Shown here one piece after another: positions 1 to 8,402 of a DNA stretch of 48,278 nt (position 1 is the first letter of the stretch; every line of letters starts with the position of its first letter). A program made the position numbers and the translations under genes. A model generated the notes under the pieces. That model searched no databases. It saw only the letters and a list, made by a program, of their open reading frames with translations, and had not been told where the DNA came from. The DNA comes from DATKPC01 sp035524275 (GTDB lineage Bacteria > Pseudomonadota > Gammaproteobacteria > Burkholderiales > Burkholderiaceae_F), in contig DATKPC010000119.1 in assembly GCA_035524275.1 (NCBI GenBank), positions 1 to 48,278 of the forward strand, written 5' to 3'.

Positions 1-80
1 GTCGGTTTCACCTCCGTCCCGATGGTTCCCGCGCGTGGACCGGACGCGGACCCGCGGGCTGGGCTCTCCGGCGTGCGTCG

Positions 81-124
81 GCCCTCTCCCCCGGCCCCTC
101 TCCCGCTCGCGCGGGCGAGGGGAG
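81..124. repeat. REP-like palindromic element, copy 1
   Basis: A pyrimidine-rich stretch folds into a hairpin: CCCCTC (95-100) and CCCGC (102-106) pair with GCGGG (111-115) and GAGGGG (117-122) around a 4-base loop. Nearly the same sequence occurs twice, in inverted orientation, at 44461-44592. The element starts 17 bases past the stop of the aidB-like gene, so it may also end that transcript. Bases 1-80 show no gene that I can support. Confidence 0.75.
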
Positions 125-140
125 CGTTCTGCTGCGCGGA

Positions 141-1823
141 CTACGGCCGCGGCGTCGCCCGCGCGATGATCGCGGCGCAGTCGACGCCGCGCGGCAGCGT
201 GCCGAACTGCCGATCCCCGGTGCCGCCGAGCCGAGAGGCGCAGAACGCGTCGGCCACCGCGGGCGGCGCGTGCTGGACCAGCAGCGCCCCCTGGATCGCG
301 AGCGCCATCGCGTCGACGACGCGGCGGGCGCGGTATTCCATCTCGTCCGGGTCGGCGAACTCGCGCTGCAGGGCCGCGACCGAGCGATCCAGCGCGGCAT
401 GCCCTCCGCGGGCCTTGCCCAGTTCGTCGAGGAAGGCATCGACGACGGCGGGCTGCCGGTTCATCGCGCGCAGCACGTCCAGGCACTGGATGTTGCCGCT
501 GCCTTCCCAGATCGCATTGACCGGCGCCTCGCGGTACAGCCGCGGGAACGGGCTGTCTTCCATCACGCCGCTGCCGCCGATGCATTCCATCGCCTCGGCC
601 GCGTGCTGCGGCGTGCGCTTGCAGATCCAGTACTTCCCGACCGCCGTCACGAGCCGCGCCAACGCGTCCTCGCGCGGATCGTCGCGGTGGTCCATGGCGC
701 GCGCGATGCGCATCGTCAGCGCCAGCGAACCTTCGTGCTCCAGCACCAGGTCCGCGAGCACGTTGCGCATCAGCGGCTGCTCATTGAGCACGCGACCGAA
801 CGCGGAGCGGACGCCGCCATGGTGAAGCGCCAGCGCGACCGCGGCGCGCTGGCCGGCGGTCGAGCCGATCATGCAGTCGAACCGCGTGCACGCGACCATC
901 TCGATGATCGTGCGCACGCCGCGTCCTTCCTCGCCGACCATCCAGGCCAGCGCGCCGCGCAATTCGGTCTCGCTGCTGGCGTTGGAGACGTTGCCCATCT
1001 TGCGCTTCAGCCGCAGGACCTGCAGCGCGTTCTTCGAGCCGTCCGGCCGCCAGCGCGGCAACAGGAAGCAGCTCAGGCCGCGCGGCGCCTGCGCCAGCAC
1101 CAGGAAGGCGTCGCACATCGGGGCCGAGACGAAGAACTTGTGGCCGACCAGTTCGTAGGCGGCGCCCGGGCCGCTGGCCGCGTCGACGGGGAAGGCACGC
1201 GTCGTATTGGCGCGCACGTCGGAGCCGCCCTGCTTTTCGGTCATCGCCATGCCGATCGTCAGCCCCGCCTTCTGTGCATCCGGCACGTTGCGCGGGTCGT
1301 AGACGCGCGCCGTGATCCGCGGCACCCAGGCGTCGGCCAGGGCCGGCGTCGTCCGCAAGGCCGGCACCGAGGCGAAGGTCATCGTGACCGGACAGCCGTG
1401 TCCCGGCTCGACCTGTGCCTGCAGGTAGAAATGCGCGGCGCGGGCAACGTGCGCGCCGGGCCGCGGCTCGGTATACGGCGACGAGTGGATCCCGCGCTCG
1501 ATCGCCGAACGCATCAGCTGGTGGTACGCCGGATGGAAGCGCACGAGGTCGATGCGCCGCCCGAAACGGTCGTGCGTGTCCAGCTCCGGCGGATGCCGAT
1601 TCGCCTGCACGCCGAGGTCCAGGTAGTCGGCCGAGCCGGCGAGGCGCCCGAAGTCGCCGAGCGCGGCGTCCGCCCACGCCGCGCCCTCGCGCTTCACCGC
1701 CTCGACGAGTGCGACGTCCTGCCGGTACATGTCGTAGTCGACGAGCTCGCTGCCGACGTTGATCACCTCGTGCGTGTCGGCGAGATCGAGGCGCTGCGAA
1801 TCCGTGCGGTGCGGTGCGTTCAT
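141..1823 (-). CDS. aidB: AidB-like acyl-CoA dehydrogenase
   Basis: A 560-residue flavoprotein of the acyl-CoA dehydrogenase superfamily, closest by memory to AidB (about 540 residues in E. coli). Visible motifs are MTEKQGGSDVR, the FAD/substrate-site motif typical of AidB, and ECIGGSGVMED followed by AIWEGSGNIQCLDVLR near the C-terminus, which is also AidB-like. AidB is a DNA-binding flavoprotein of the adaptive response to alkylation in E. coli, but many relatives are plain acyl-CoA dehydrogenases acting on branched short-chain acyl-CoAs. The start ATG at 1823 has a GGGGA-type ribosome site. The gene is divergent from a TesB-like thioesterase, which suits a role in acyl-CoA metabolism. I am sure of the family but not of the substrate. 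Confidence 0.9.
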   Translation of the reverse strand: MNAPHRTDSQRLDLADTHEVINVGSELVDYDMYRQDVALVEAVKREGAAWADAALGDFGRLAGSADYLDLGVQANRHPPELDTHDRFGRRIDLVRFHPAYHQLMRSAIERGIHSSPYTEPRPGAHVARAAHFYLQAQVEPGHGCPVTMTFASVPALRTTPALADAWVPRITARVYDPRNVPDAQKAGLTIGMAMTEKQGGSDVRANTTRAFPVDAASGPGAAYELVGHKFFVSAPMCDAFLVLAQAPRGLSCFLLPRWRPDGSKNALQVLRLKRKMGNVSNASSETELRGALAWMVGEEGRGVRTIIEMVACTRFDCMIGSTAGQRAAVALALHHGGVRSAFGRVLNEQPLMRNVLADLVLEHEGSLALTMRIARAMDHRDDPREDALARLVTAVGKYWICKRTPQHAAEAMECIGGSGVMEDSPFPRLYREAPVNAIWEGSGNIQCLDVLRAMNRQPAVVDAFLDELGKARGGHAALDRSVAALQREFADPDEMEYRARRVVDAMALAIQGALLVQHAPPAVADAFCASRLGGTGDRQFGTLPRGVDCAAIIARATPRP

Positions 1824-1999
1824 CCGAATATCCCCGGAATCAAGGCCATGGCGCCGACAACGCTACCACCGTCGCGGTGACCCGGGGCGGCGGCGCCATT
1901 TGCCATGGACTTCCTTTCGCGGGATCCTCGGGCCGTGGAGCCCCTGGATGCCGCGCACCGCAGGCTGAAGGTGCTCCGCGCGAGCGCCAGCGCCACGAC

Positions 2000-2917
2000 A
2001 TGATCACCACGCCCCCGTCCGGCGAGCCGAACCCGCAGGGCTCGCTGGACCGCCTCGTCGAGCTCATCCAGGTCGCGCCGACGGGCGACGACACGTTTCG
2101 CGGCCACAGCGAAGACATCGGCACGCCCGCCGTCTTCGGCGGGCAGGTCCTCGGCCAAGCCCTGATGGCCGCCTGCCTCGCGGCACCCGAAGGTCGCGGC
2201 GTCCATTCGCTGCACGCGTATTTCCTGCTGCCGGGCGAGCACGCTCCGATCGACTACGAGGTCGAACGCGTCCGTGACGGAAGCAGCTTCTCGATGCGTC
2301 GCGTCGTGGCCCGGCAGCAGCAGGAGACGATCTTCGAGATGTTGGCGTCGTTCCAGCTCCGCGAGCTCGGCCTCGAGCGGCACGATCCGATGCCGCCGAT
2401 ACCCGGTCCCGACGGCGTCCGCAGCGAAGTCGAGCATCGCCGGGCGATCCTGGATCGGTTGCCGCCGTCGCTGCGCGACAAGGTCATGGTGCCGTCCGGC
2501 ATCGAGTATCGGCCCGTCGTGCCCTTCGATCTTTTCGATGCCGCGCCGCGCGAGGCGAGAGCGTCGATCTGGCTGCGCGCATCCGGTCGCCTTCCGGATG
2601 CGCCGGCGCTGCACCAGGCGCTGCTCGCCTATGCCTCGGATCACGGCCTCCTGATCACCGGCACGCTGCCGCATGGGCTGAGCGTGCTCAAGGGCCAGGT
2701 TCGCCTGGCGAGCATCGATCACGCGATGTGGTTCCACCGCGATTTCCGGATCGACGATTGGCTGCTCTACCACGTGGAATCGTCGACGGCGAGCGGCGGC
2801 CGGGCGCTGTGCCGCGGCACGGTGTACGCGCAGGACGGCCGGCTCGTCGCCACGACGATGCAGGAAGGGTTGATGCGCCTGCGCAGGCGCGCGCCGCGCG
2901 CGCCCGACGCCGCGTGA
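2000..2917 (+). CDS. tesB: Acyl-CoA thioesterase II (TesB-like)
   Basis: A 305-residue double-hotdog thioesterase that hydrolyses acyl-CoA to free fatty acid and CoA (E. coli TesB has 286 residues). I chose ATG 2000 because it matches the family N-terminus (SLDRLVELIQ); the frame is open from 1814 but that extension is unlike TesB. FGGQVLGQAL at residues 46-55 is the N-terminal hotdog signature. Of the catalytic triad as I recall it, Asp214 (AYASD) and Gln288 (TMQEG) are present, while the threonine position in the IDH motif is Ser238, a conservative change. It is divergent from the aidB-like gene across 176 bases, in which ATGGCGCC (1848-1855) is repeated inverted at 1892-1899. Confidence 0.92.
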   Translation: MITTPPSGEPNPQGSLDRLVELIQVAPTGDDTFRGHSEDIGTPAVFGGQVLGQALMAACLAAPEGRGVHSLHAYFLLPGEHAPIDYEVERVRDGSSFSMRRVVARQQQETIFEMLASFQLRELGLERHDPMPPIPGPDGVRSEVEHRRAILDRLPPSLRDKVMVPSGIEYRPVVPFDLFDAAPREARASIWLRASGRLPDAPALHQALLAYASDHGLLITGTLPHGLSVLKGQVRLASIDHAMWFHRDFRIDDWLLYHVESSTASGGRALCRGTVYAQDGRLVATTMQEGLMRLRRRAPRAPDAA

Positions 2918-3008
2918 GAGGCGCCGCGCCGGCGACGGGCGGACGCGATCGACGTTTCGCGACGGCGTGGCATATTGAGGCCCCTGGCCATCCCTGCGGG
3001 CGCCATCG

Positions 3009-3641
3009 ATGCCGCCGTCGGACCTCGTCCTCTATGTCGACGCGCAGTTCGCGAGTCCCTATGCGATGTCCGTCTTCGTCGCGCTGCAGGAAAAGCGCTG
3101 TCACGTCGAGATGCGCCCGCTGGACCTGTCAGCCGGTGCGCACCATGAGCCGGGATTCGCCGCGCGATCGCTGACGCGTCGGGTCCCGACGCTCGTCGAC
3201 GGCGATTTCGCGCTGTCGGAGTCCACCGCGATCCTGGAGTATCTCGACGAGTCCCTGCCCGGCCCGCGGCTCTACCCGGCCGACGTGCGCGCGCGGGCGA
3301 GGGCACGGCAGCTGCAGGCGTGGCTGCGCAGCGACCTGTTGCCGCTGCGGCAGGAACGATCGACCGAAGTGCTCTTCTACGGGCCGACGACCGCTGCGCT
3401 TTCGCCGGCGGCCACGTCGGCCTCCGAACGCCTGTTCGCGGCGCTCGACAGCGTGCTGCCGCCACGCCAGGACTTCCTCTTCGGGCGCTGGTCGATAGCC
3501 GACGTCGACGTGGCGCTGATGCTCAATCGGCTCGTGCTCAACGGCGATCCGGTGCCGCGGCGACTGGCCGACTACGCGACGCTGCAATGGCAGCGGCCTT
3601 CGGTCCAGGCCTGGGTCCGCCAGCCGCGACCGCCGCGCTGA
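3009..3641 (+). CDS. Glutathione S-transferase family protein (YfcF-like)
   Basis: A 210-residue cytosolic glutathione-transferase-like protein. The N-terminal thioredoxin-fold domain has SPYAMSVFVAL at the glutathione-activating region and the conserved cis-proline and glutathione-contact segment RRVPTLVDGDFALSES. The helical C-terminal domain contains FGRWSIADVDVALML, the usual N-capping region of the family. The arrangement most resembles YfcF, a GST with thiol-peroxidase-like activity in E. coli; this is recalled, not searched. It follows the thioesterase by 91 bases and may be co-transcribed with it. It converges on the ABC-transporter operon with only 36 bases between, in which I see no clear terminator. 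Confidence 0.85.
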   Translation: MPPSDLVLYVDAQFASPYAMSVFVALQEKRCHVEMRPLDLSAGAHHEPGFAARSLTRRVPTLVDGDFALSESTAILEYLDESLPGPRLYPADVRARARARQLQAWLRSDLLPLRQERSTEVLFYGPTTAALSPAATSASERLFAALDSVLPPRQDFLFGRWSIADVDVALMLNRLVLNGDPVPRRLADYATLQWQRPSVQAWVRQPRPPR

Positions 3642-3677
3642 GGGGTGGGGGAGAGAGAGGGCCCGCGCGTCGACCCG

Positions 3678-5156
3678 CTAGATATACGCGCCCGCCGCCT
3701 CGGCCTCGAAGCGGTCCGGGCGCCCCTCCCAGACGATCCGCGCGTGATCCAGGACGTAGACGCGATCCGCGTGCGACAGCGCGAACGTGACGTTCTGCTC
3801 GCCGAGCAGCACCGCGATGTCCGTCGAGGAACGCAGGCGCTCCAGGGCCTGCGAAAGCGTCTCCAGGATCACCGGCGCGAGGCCGAGCGTCGGCTCGTCG
3901 AGGATCAGCAGCCGCGGCTTCATCATCAGCGCGCGAGCGATCGCGAGCATCTGCTGCTCGCCACCGCTCAACGTGCGCGCGGTCTGGGTGCCGCGACTGC
4001 GCAGGATCGGGAAAAGCCCGTGCAGCCACGCGAGCCGCTCCGTCCGCTCGGCGTCCGGGAGCGCATGGCCGCCGAGTTCCAGGTTCTCCAGGACCGTCAT
4101 GTCGCCGAAGAGCTCGCGCGATTCCGGGCACTGCACGATCCCGCCGCGCGCGATCTGCGCGCCGCTGCGTCCGGCGAGCGCGACGCCGCGCCAGCGTATC
4201 GACCCGGTGTACGGGACGAGCCCGGAGACCGCGTTGAACAGCGTCGTCTTGCCGGCGCCGTTGAGTCCGACGACCGAGACGAACTCGCCCTGGTGCACGT
4301 GCAGCGACACGCCCTGCAGCGCACGCGCCTTGCCGTAGCTGACGTCGAGCCCCTCGACGCGCAGCGCGGCGTCGCGATCCGCGAACGTCGATTCCGGCCG
4401 CGCCGGGGCGCCGAGCGGCCCACCGAGATAGACGCGCCGGACCGTCTCGTCGCGCATCACGTCCGCAGCCGGCCCCTCGGCGATCCGTTCGCCCAGGTAC
4501 ATCGCCAGCACGCGGTCGACCAGCGCCGAAACGCCCTTGACGTTGTGGTCCACCAGCAGCACGGCGCAGCCCTCATCGCGAAACGCGCGAATCAGCGCGG
4601 AAAATGCCGCGACTTCGGAGGCCGTCAGGCCGGCGAACGGTTCGTCGACGAGCACGAGCCTCGGCCGCCGCGCGATCGCCTTCGCGAGCTCGAGTCGCCG
4701 CAGGTCGGCGAACGGAAGCGTCGCGGGGCGGCGGTCGACCACGGCGGCGAGCCCGACACGCTCCGCGATGGATCGCGCGCGCGCTTCCACGTCCTCGCCG
4801 GCGACGAGGCGCGTCAGGCGATCCGGCAGCAGCGCGACCTGGATGTTCTCCAGCACCGTCTGCCGCGCGAGCGGCCGCGAGTGCTGGAACACGATGCCGA
4901 CGCCCATCCGCGCGATGCGGTGCGACGGCAACCCGGCGATCTCCGCGCCCTCGAGGCGCACGGACCCGGATGTCGGCGGATGGACCCCGAGGATCGCGTT
5001 CATCGCGGTCGATTTCCCGGAGCCGTTCGGACCGATCAGCCCGAGGATCTCGCCGCGGCGGATCGAGAAGCTCAGGTCCTTGACCGCGACGAGCCCGCCG
5101 AAGCGCTTCGTCAGGTTCCTGACCTCGAGGACCGGCGCGCCGCCCGCGGCGCTCAT
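3678..5156 (-). CDS. Fused LivG-LivF branched-chain amino acid ABC transporter ATPase
   Basis: One 492-residue reading frame holds two ABC ATPase domains that are normally separate proteins. Residues 1 to about 245 are LivG-like: Walker A GPNGSGKST (42-50), Q-loop Gln91, Walker B LVLVDEP (167-173), His204. Residues about 264-492 are LivF-like: Walker A GLNGAGKTT (297-305), signature LSGGE (396-400), Walker B LLILDEP (416-422) and the LivF-type LGEQN switch. A short linker rich in Pro, Ala and Arg joins them. The first domain's signature reads LPFADLRR, where LivG usually has a glycine (for example L-P/S-Y-G). The ATG at 5156 overlaps the livM stop as ATGA, so translation is probably coupled. 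It should energise import by the LivH/LivM channel. Confidence 0.93.
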   Translation of the reverse strand: MSAAGGAPVLEVRNLTKRFGGLVAVKDLSFSIRRGEILGLIGPNGSGKSTAMNAILGVHPPTSGSVRLEGAEIAGLPSHRIARMGVGIVFQHSRPLARQTVLENIQVALLPDRLTRLVAGEDVEARARSIAERVGLAAVVDRRPATLPFADLRRLELAKAIARRPRLVLVDEPFAGLTASEVAAFSALIRAFRDEGCAVLLVDHNVKGVSALVDRVLAMYLGERIAEGPAADVMRDETVRRVYLGGPLGAPARPESTFADRDAALRVEGLDVSYGKARALQGVSLHVHQGEFVSVVGLNGAGKTTLFNAVSGLVPYTGSIRWRGVALAGRSGAQIARGGIVQCPESRELFGDMTVLENLELGGHALPDAERTERLAWLHGLFPILRSRGTQTARTLSGGEQQMLAIARALMMKPRLLILDEPTLGLAPVILETLSQALERLRSSTDIAVLLGEQNVTFALSHADRVYVLDHARIVWEGRPDRFEAEAAGAYI

Positions 5157-6088
5157 CGGCCGGCCCGCCCGCGCAGCATGCCGATGAATCCGTCGGGGAA
5201 GAAGAGGACGACGGCGAGCGCGACCAGCGAGACGATCAGCGTCGCGAGTTCGCCGAGCGGGCGCAGCAGTTCCCCCATGCCGATCAGGAAGATCGCGCCG
5301 ATGCCGGCGCCGAGCACGGTGCGGCGGCCGCCGAGCACCGCAGCGATGATCACCTGCACGCCGACCGAGATGTCGACGAAGGTCCCGACGGACGCCGTGC
5401 CCATGTAGAAGACCATCAGCGCGCCGGCCAGCCCGGAAAAGAAGGCACTGACGACGAAGGCGAAGAGCTTGTGCTTCGCGACGTTGAATCCGAGCGCCCC
5501 GGCCTGGAGCGGGTCCTGCCCGCTCGCCTGCAGGACGAGGCCGATCGCGGAACGCGACAGCCCGTAGAGTATCGCGGCGCTCGTCGCCATGAAGCCGAGC
5601 GCGAGCCAATAATTGCCGCGAGCGTTCGCGGTGATGACGTCCGGCATCGCCAGGCCGATCTCGCCGCCGGTCAGGTCGGCGAAGACGACGACGAGGTTCT
5701 GCAGCATCAGCACCGCGACCAGCGTCGTCAGCCCGAAATACGGGCCGCGCACGCGCAGCGCCGGCAGCGCCAGGAGGACGCCGCCGACGACGGCGGCCGC
5801 CGCGCCCGCGGCGACACAGACGATGATCGGGAGGTCCGGCGAAAAGCGCGCGTCGAGGATGCCGGCCGTGTACGCGCCGAGCCCGATCAGGAACGTCGGC
5901 CCGAAATTGACCTCGCCCGCGAAACCGAACAGGAGGTCCCAGGCCATCGCGAAGACCGCGGTGTAGAAGGCGACGGTCAGCAGTCCGAGGACATAGCCCG
6001 ACGCGGCGAACGGCAGGCACGCCGCGGTCGCCAGCGCGACGAGCGCCGCCACCGCCAGCCGCCCCGGGCGCCGCCGCGCGACGCTCAT
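5153..6088 (-). CDS. livM: Branched-chain amino acid ABC transporter permease LivM
   Basis: A 311-residue inner-membrane permease with many hydrophobic segments. I chose ATG 6088 because it overlaps the livH stop as ATGA and is followed by a first membrane segment (LAVAALVALATAACL); the open frame runs further upstream but would sit inside livH. Family features include the LSxG-like FGFAGEVNFG segment near residue 55 and the segment HKLFAFVVSAFFSGLAGALM before the cytoplasmic coupling region. It pairs with LivH to form the channel and is driven by the fused LivG-LivF. The substrate is not readable from the sequence; the family takes up branched-chain amino acids, amides, urea or aromatic acids. 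Confidence 0.93.
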   Translation of the reverse strand: MSVARRRPGRLAVAALVALATAACLPFAASGYVLGLLTVAFYTAVFAMAWDLLFGFAGEVNFGPTFLIGLGAYTAGILDARFSPDLPIIVCVAAGAAAAVVGGVLLALPALRVRGPYFGLTTLVAVLMLQNLVVVFADLTGGEIGLAMPDVITANARGNYWLALGFMATSAAILYGLSRSAIGLVLQASGQDPLQAGALGFNVAKHKLFAFVVSAFFSGLAGALMVFYMGTASVGTFVDISVGVQVIIAAVLGGRRTVLGAGIGAIFLIGMGELLRPLGELATLIVSLVALAVVLFFPDGFIGMLRGRAGR

Positions 6089-6960
6089 CGCCGACCGAAC
6101 AGCCCCTGCGGGCGCAGGTACATCACGGCGACGAGCAGCAGCAGCGACGGGATCGTCCGGTACGCGGGCGACACGAGGTACGCGGTGGCCGTCTCCAGGT
6201 AGCCGACGACGTAGGCCGCCAGCAGCGAGCCGGAGACGCTGCCGAGGCCGCCCAGCACGACGATCGAGAACGCGCTCGCGGTCAGCGGCCCCACGCTGTA
6301 GGAACTGACCCCGAGGAACATCCCGAGCAGGATGCCGGCGACGCCGGCGAGCAGGCCGTAGGCTGCCCAGACGGCGAGGTGGATCGACGACAGCTCGATG
6401 CCCAGCAGCGTGACGCCGCGCGGGTTCATCGACGCGGCGAGCACCGCCTTGCCCTTCCGCGTTCGGTGAACCAGCTGCCACAGCAGGCCGATCGCGACCC
6501 AGCACACCGCGGCCGTGAAGAACTCGTTGGCCGGGGTACGCACGCCGAGCACCGTGACGACGCCCTCGACGATCGGAAGCACCGTCTTCGCGTTGTTCGT
6601 GAACAGATACGCGGTCGCCTCCTGGACGATGATGCCGACGAGCAGCGTCGAGGTCAGGATGAAGATCTCCTTCTCCGACTCCGCGATCCGCGGCGAGCGC
6701 TGGATCGGCCGGACGGCCACGTAGTAGGTCGCGAACGCGAGCAGGAGCCCGAACGCGACACCGCAGCCGGCGGAGACGTAGGCGCCCTGGTGCAGTTCTC
6801 CGGCGACGGCCCATGCCGCGACGGCGGCGCCGACCATGATCGCGCCGTGCGCGAGATTCAGGACGCCGGAGACGCCGAAGATCAGCGTGAACCCGGTGGC
6901 GCCGAGCGCATACAGCGAGCTGATCGCGAAGCCGTCGACCAGGATCTGCCAGAAGAGCAT
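6085..6960 (-). CDS. livH: Branched-chain amino acid ABC transporter permease LivH
   Basis: A 291-residue membrane permease. The N-terminus MLFWQILVDGFAISSLYAL and the motif FGVSGVLNLAHGAIMVGA are characteristic of LivH. I chose ATG 6960; a TTG at 6966 would add two residues. Neither has a strong ribosome site, and the gene begins 34 bases after the livK stop. Its TGA overlaps the livM ATG. The C-terminal PQGLFGR motif is also typical. It forms one half of the transport channel with LivM. Confidence 0.93.
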   Translation of the reverse strand: MLFWQILVDGFAISSLYALGATGFTLIFGVSGVLNLAHGAIMVGAAVAAWAVAGELHQGAYVSAGCGVAFGLLLAFATYYVAVRPIQRSPRIAESEKEIFILTSTLLVGIIVQEATAYLFTNNAKTVLPIVEGVVTVLGVRTPANEFFTAAVCWVAIGLLWQLVHRTRKGKAVLAASMNPRGVTLLGIELSSIHLAVWAAYGLLAGVAGILLGMFLGVSSYSVGPLTASAFSIVVLGGLGSVSGSLLAAYVVGYLETATAYLVSPAYRTIPSLLLLVAVMYLRPQGLFGRR

Positions 6961-6994
6961 CGGCAAGCCGCGAGCCCGTCGCGCCGGCGCGCGT

Positions 6995-8221
6995 TCAGTT
7001 CGGCAGCTTGACGAAACCCGGGAATTTCAGGGTCCCGACCGCGAGCGGCTTCGGCCACATGTTCTTTTGCGCCCCGTCCTGCCACTGCAGCATCAGGCCG
7101 GTGACGTATCCGGCGCCGGTCTTCAGCCCGTGCACGTGCGGATCGCCTTTCGGCAGGAAGACGACGCGTCCGATCGTCCCGACGTAATCGGTCTGCTCCA
7201 TCGCCGCGACGAGCTTGTCCGAATCGGTCGAGCCGGCGCGGCGCACGGCATCGGCGATCATGTAGACCTCGTCGTAGGACGTGTAGCCGCTGTAGGACGG
7301 CGTGTTGCCGAACTTCTTCACGAACGCGTCGACGAACGGCAGCGTCTTGGGCGTGACCGCGACGCCGGGACCCGAAACCGCGTTGTACAGCACGCCTTCG
7401 GTCGCGCCGTTGGTGTCCTTCCAGAACGTCGAGTTCGTCGCCTGCGACGAGATGCCGAACATCGGAATCGGGACCTGCTGGCTCTTCCACTGCACGGTCG
7501 GCTGCGTGCCGACGTGGGAGATCCCGGTGATCATGACGTCCGGCTTCAGCCCCTCGATCCGGTTGAAGATCGGCGTGAAGTCGGTCGTGTCCGGCGAGAA
7601 GCGGATGTGATCGAGCACCTTGAGGCCGACCTTCGGCAGGCAGTCCTCGTAGCCGGCGTCGAGCGGCTTCGTCCAGGCCGCGTCCTCGCTGACGATCACC
7701 GCCGTCTTCATCCGGTGGGGCTCGACGAGCAGGTCTTTCGCCGCGTCGCAGACGAGACCGGCGAGCGCCGTGGACGTCAGGTAGCCGTGGAACGTGTACT
7801 TGTTCTGGTCGTAGTCCTTCGCGATGTTCTGCGTGATGACGTCCGAGGCCGCCCCCGGCGTGATCATCAGCGTCTTCAGCCGCGCGGCCCATGGCTCCAG
7901 CGCGAGCACGACCTCGGAGGTGTAGCTCGCGATCACCGCATTGACCTTGTCCTCGTTGACGGCGCGCTGGAACGCGCGCACGGCCTCCGCCGCGGACGAG
8001 TGATCGTCGTAGGAGACGATTTCGATCTTCCGCCCGTCGACGCCACCCTTGGCGTTGATCTCGTCGGCCGCGAGTTGCGCGGCGGGCCCGATCGAGGAGC
8101 CGGCGACGGCCTGCGCCTCCGCGATGACACCGATGCGGATCGGATCGGCCGCGTGCGCCGTCGGCGCGCCCAGCACCGTCGAGCCCGCCGCGAGCGCGGC
8201 GGCCAGGAAGTCCCTCTTCAT
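6995..8221 (-). CDS. livK: Periplasmic branched-chain amino acid-type binding protein LivK
   Basis: A 408-residue type I periplasmic binding protein (Peripla_BP_6 class). The start ATG 8221 is preceded by GAGGGGAC, a good ribosome site, and gives a clean signal peptide ending APTAHA-A near residue 24. The mature protein begins DPIRIGVIAEAQAVAG and has GPAAQLAADEINAKGG, the usual opening of this family. It would deliver ligand to LivH/LivM. The ligand is unknown: the family includes binders of leucine, amides, urea and aromatic acids. It is first in the minus-strand operon livK-livH-livM-livGF, and a candidate promoter lies at 8277-8305. Confidence 0.92.
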   Translation of the reverse strand: MKRDFLAAALAAGSTVLGAPTAHAADPIRIGVIAEAQAVAGSSIGPAAQLAADEINAKGGVDGRKIEIVSYDDHSSAAEAVRAFQRAVNEDKVNAVIASYTSEVVLALEPWAARLKTLMITPGAASDVITQNIAKDYDQNKYTFHGYLTSTALAGLVCDAAKDLLVEPHRMKTAVIVSEDAAWTKPLDAGYEDCLPKVGLKVLDHIRFSPDTTDFTPIFNRIEGLKPDVMITGISHVGTQPTVQWKSQQVPIPMFGISSQATNSTFWKDTNGATEGVLYNAVSGPGVAVTPKTLPFVDAFVKKFGNTPSYSGYTSYDEVYMIADAVRRAGSTDSDKLVAAMEQTDYVGTIGRVVFLPKGDPHVHGLKTGAGYVTGLMLQWQDGAQKNMWPKPLAVGTLKFPGFVKLPN

Positions 8222-8276
8222 GTCGTCCCCTCGGATGCCGATGTCGATCTGATCGTGGGCCGCGTGCGGCGACGGC

Positions 8277-8305
8277 ATATTGCTGCGCGTCGCGACGAAT
8301 GGCAA
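8277..8305 (-). promoter_or_regulatory. Candidate sigma-70 promoter for livK
   Basis: On the minus strand TTGCCA (8305-8300) is followed after 17 bases by CAATAT (8282-8277). The first hexamer matches the -35 consensus at five of six positions; the -10 match is weak. The predicted start would give a leader of about 50 bases. It lies in the 181-base gap between the sensor kinase and livK; I see no other element there. Confidence 0.3.
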
Positions 8306-8402
8306 GGAAAAGCGAAGCGCCGATCCCCGCTGGCGCGATGCAGCATCCATGACGCGCCAGGCGGGTCGTCGATCGGCCGACGCCGCCGGCCGCGGTCCGA
8401 CG

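Noticed and set aside
3645..5408. 587-codon plus-strand open frame opposite livGF
   Set aside because: Reverse shadow of two clear ABC ATPase domains.
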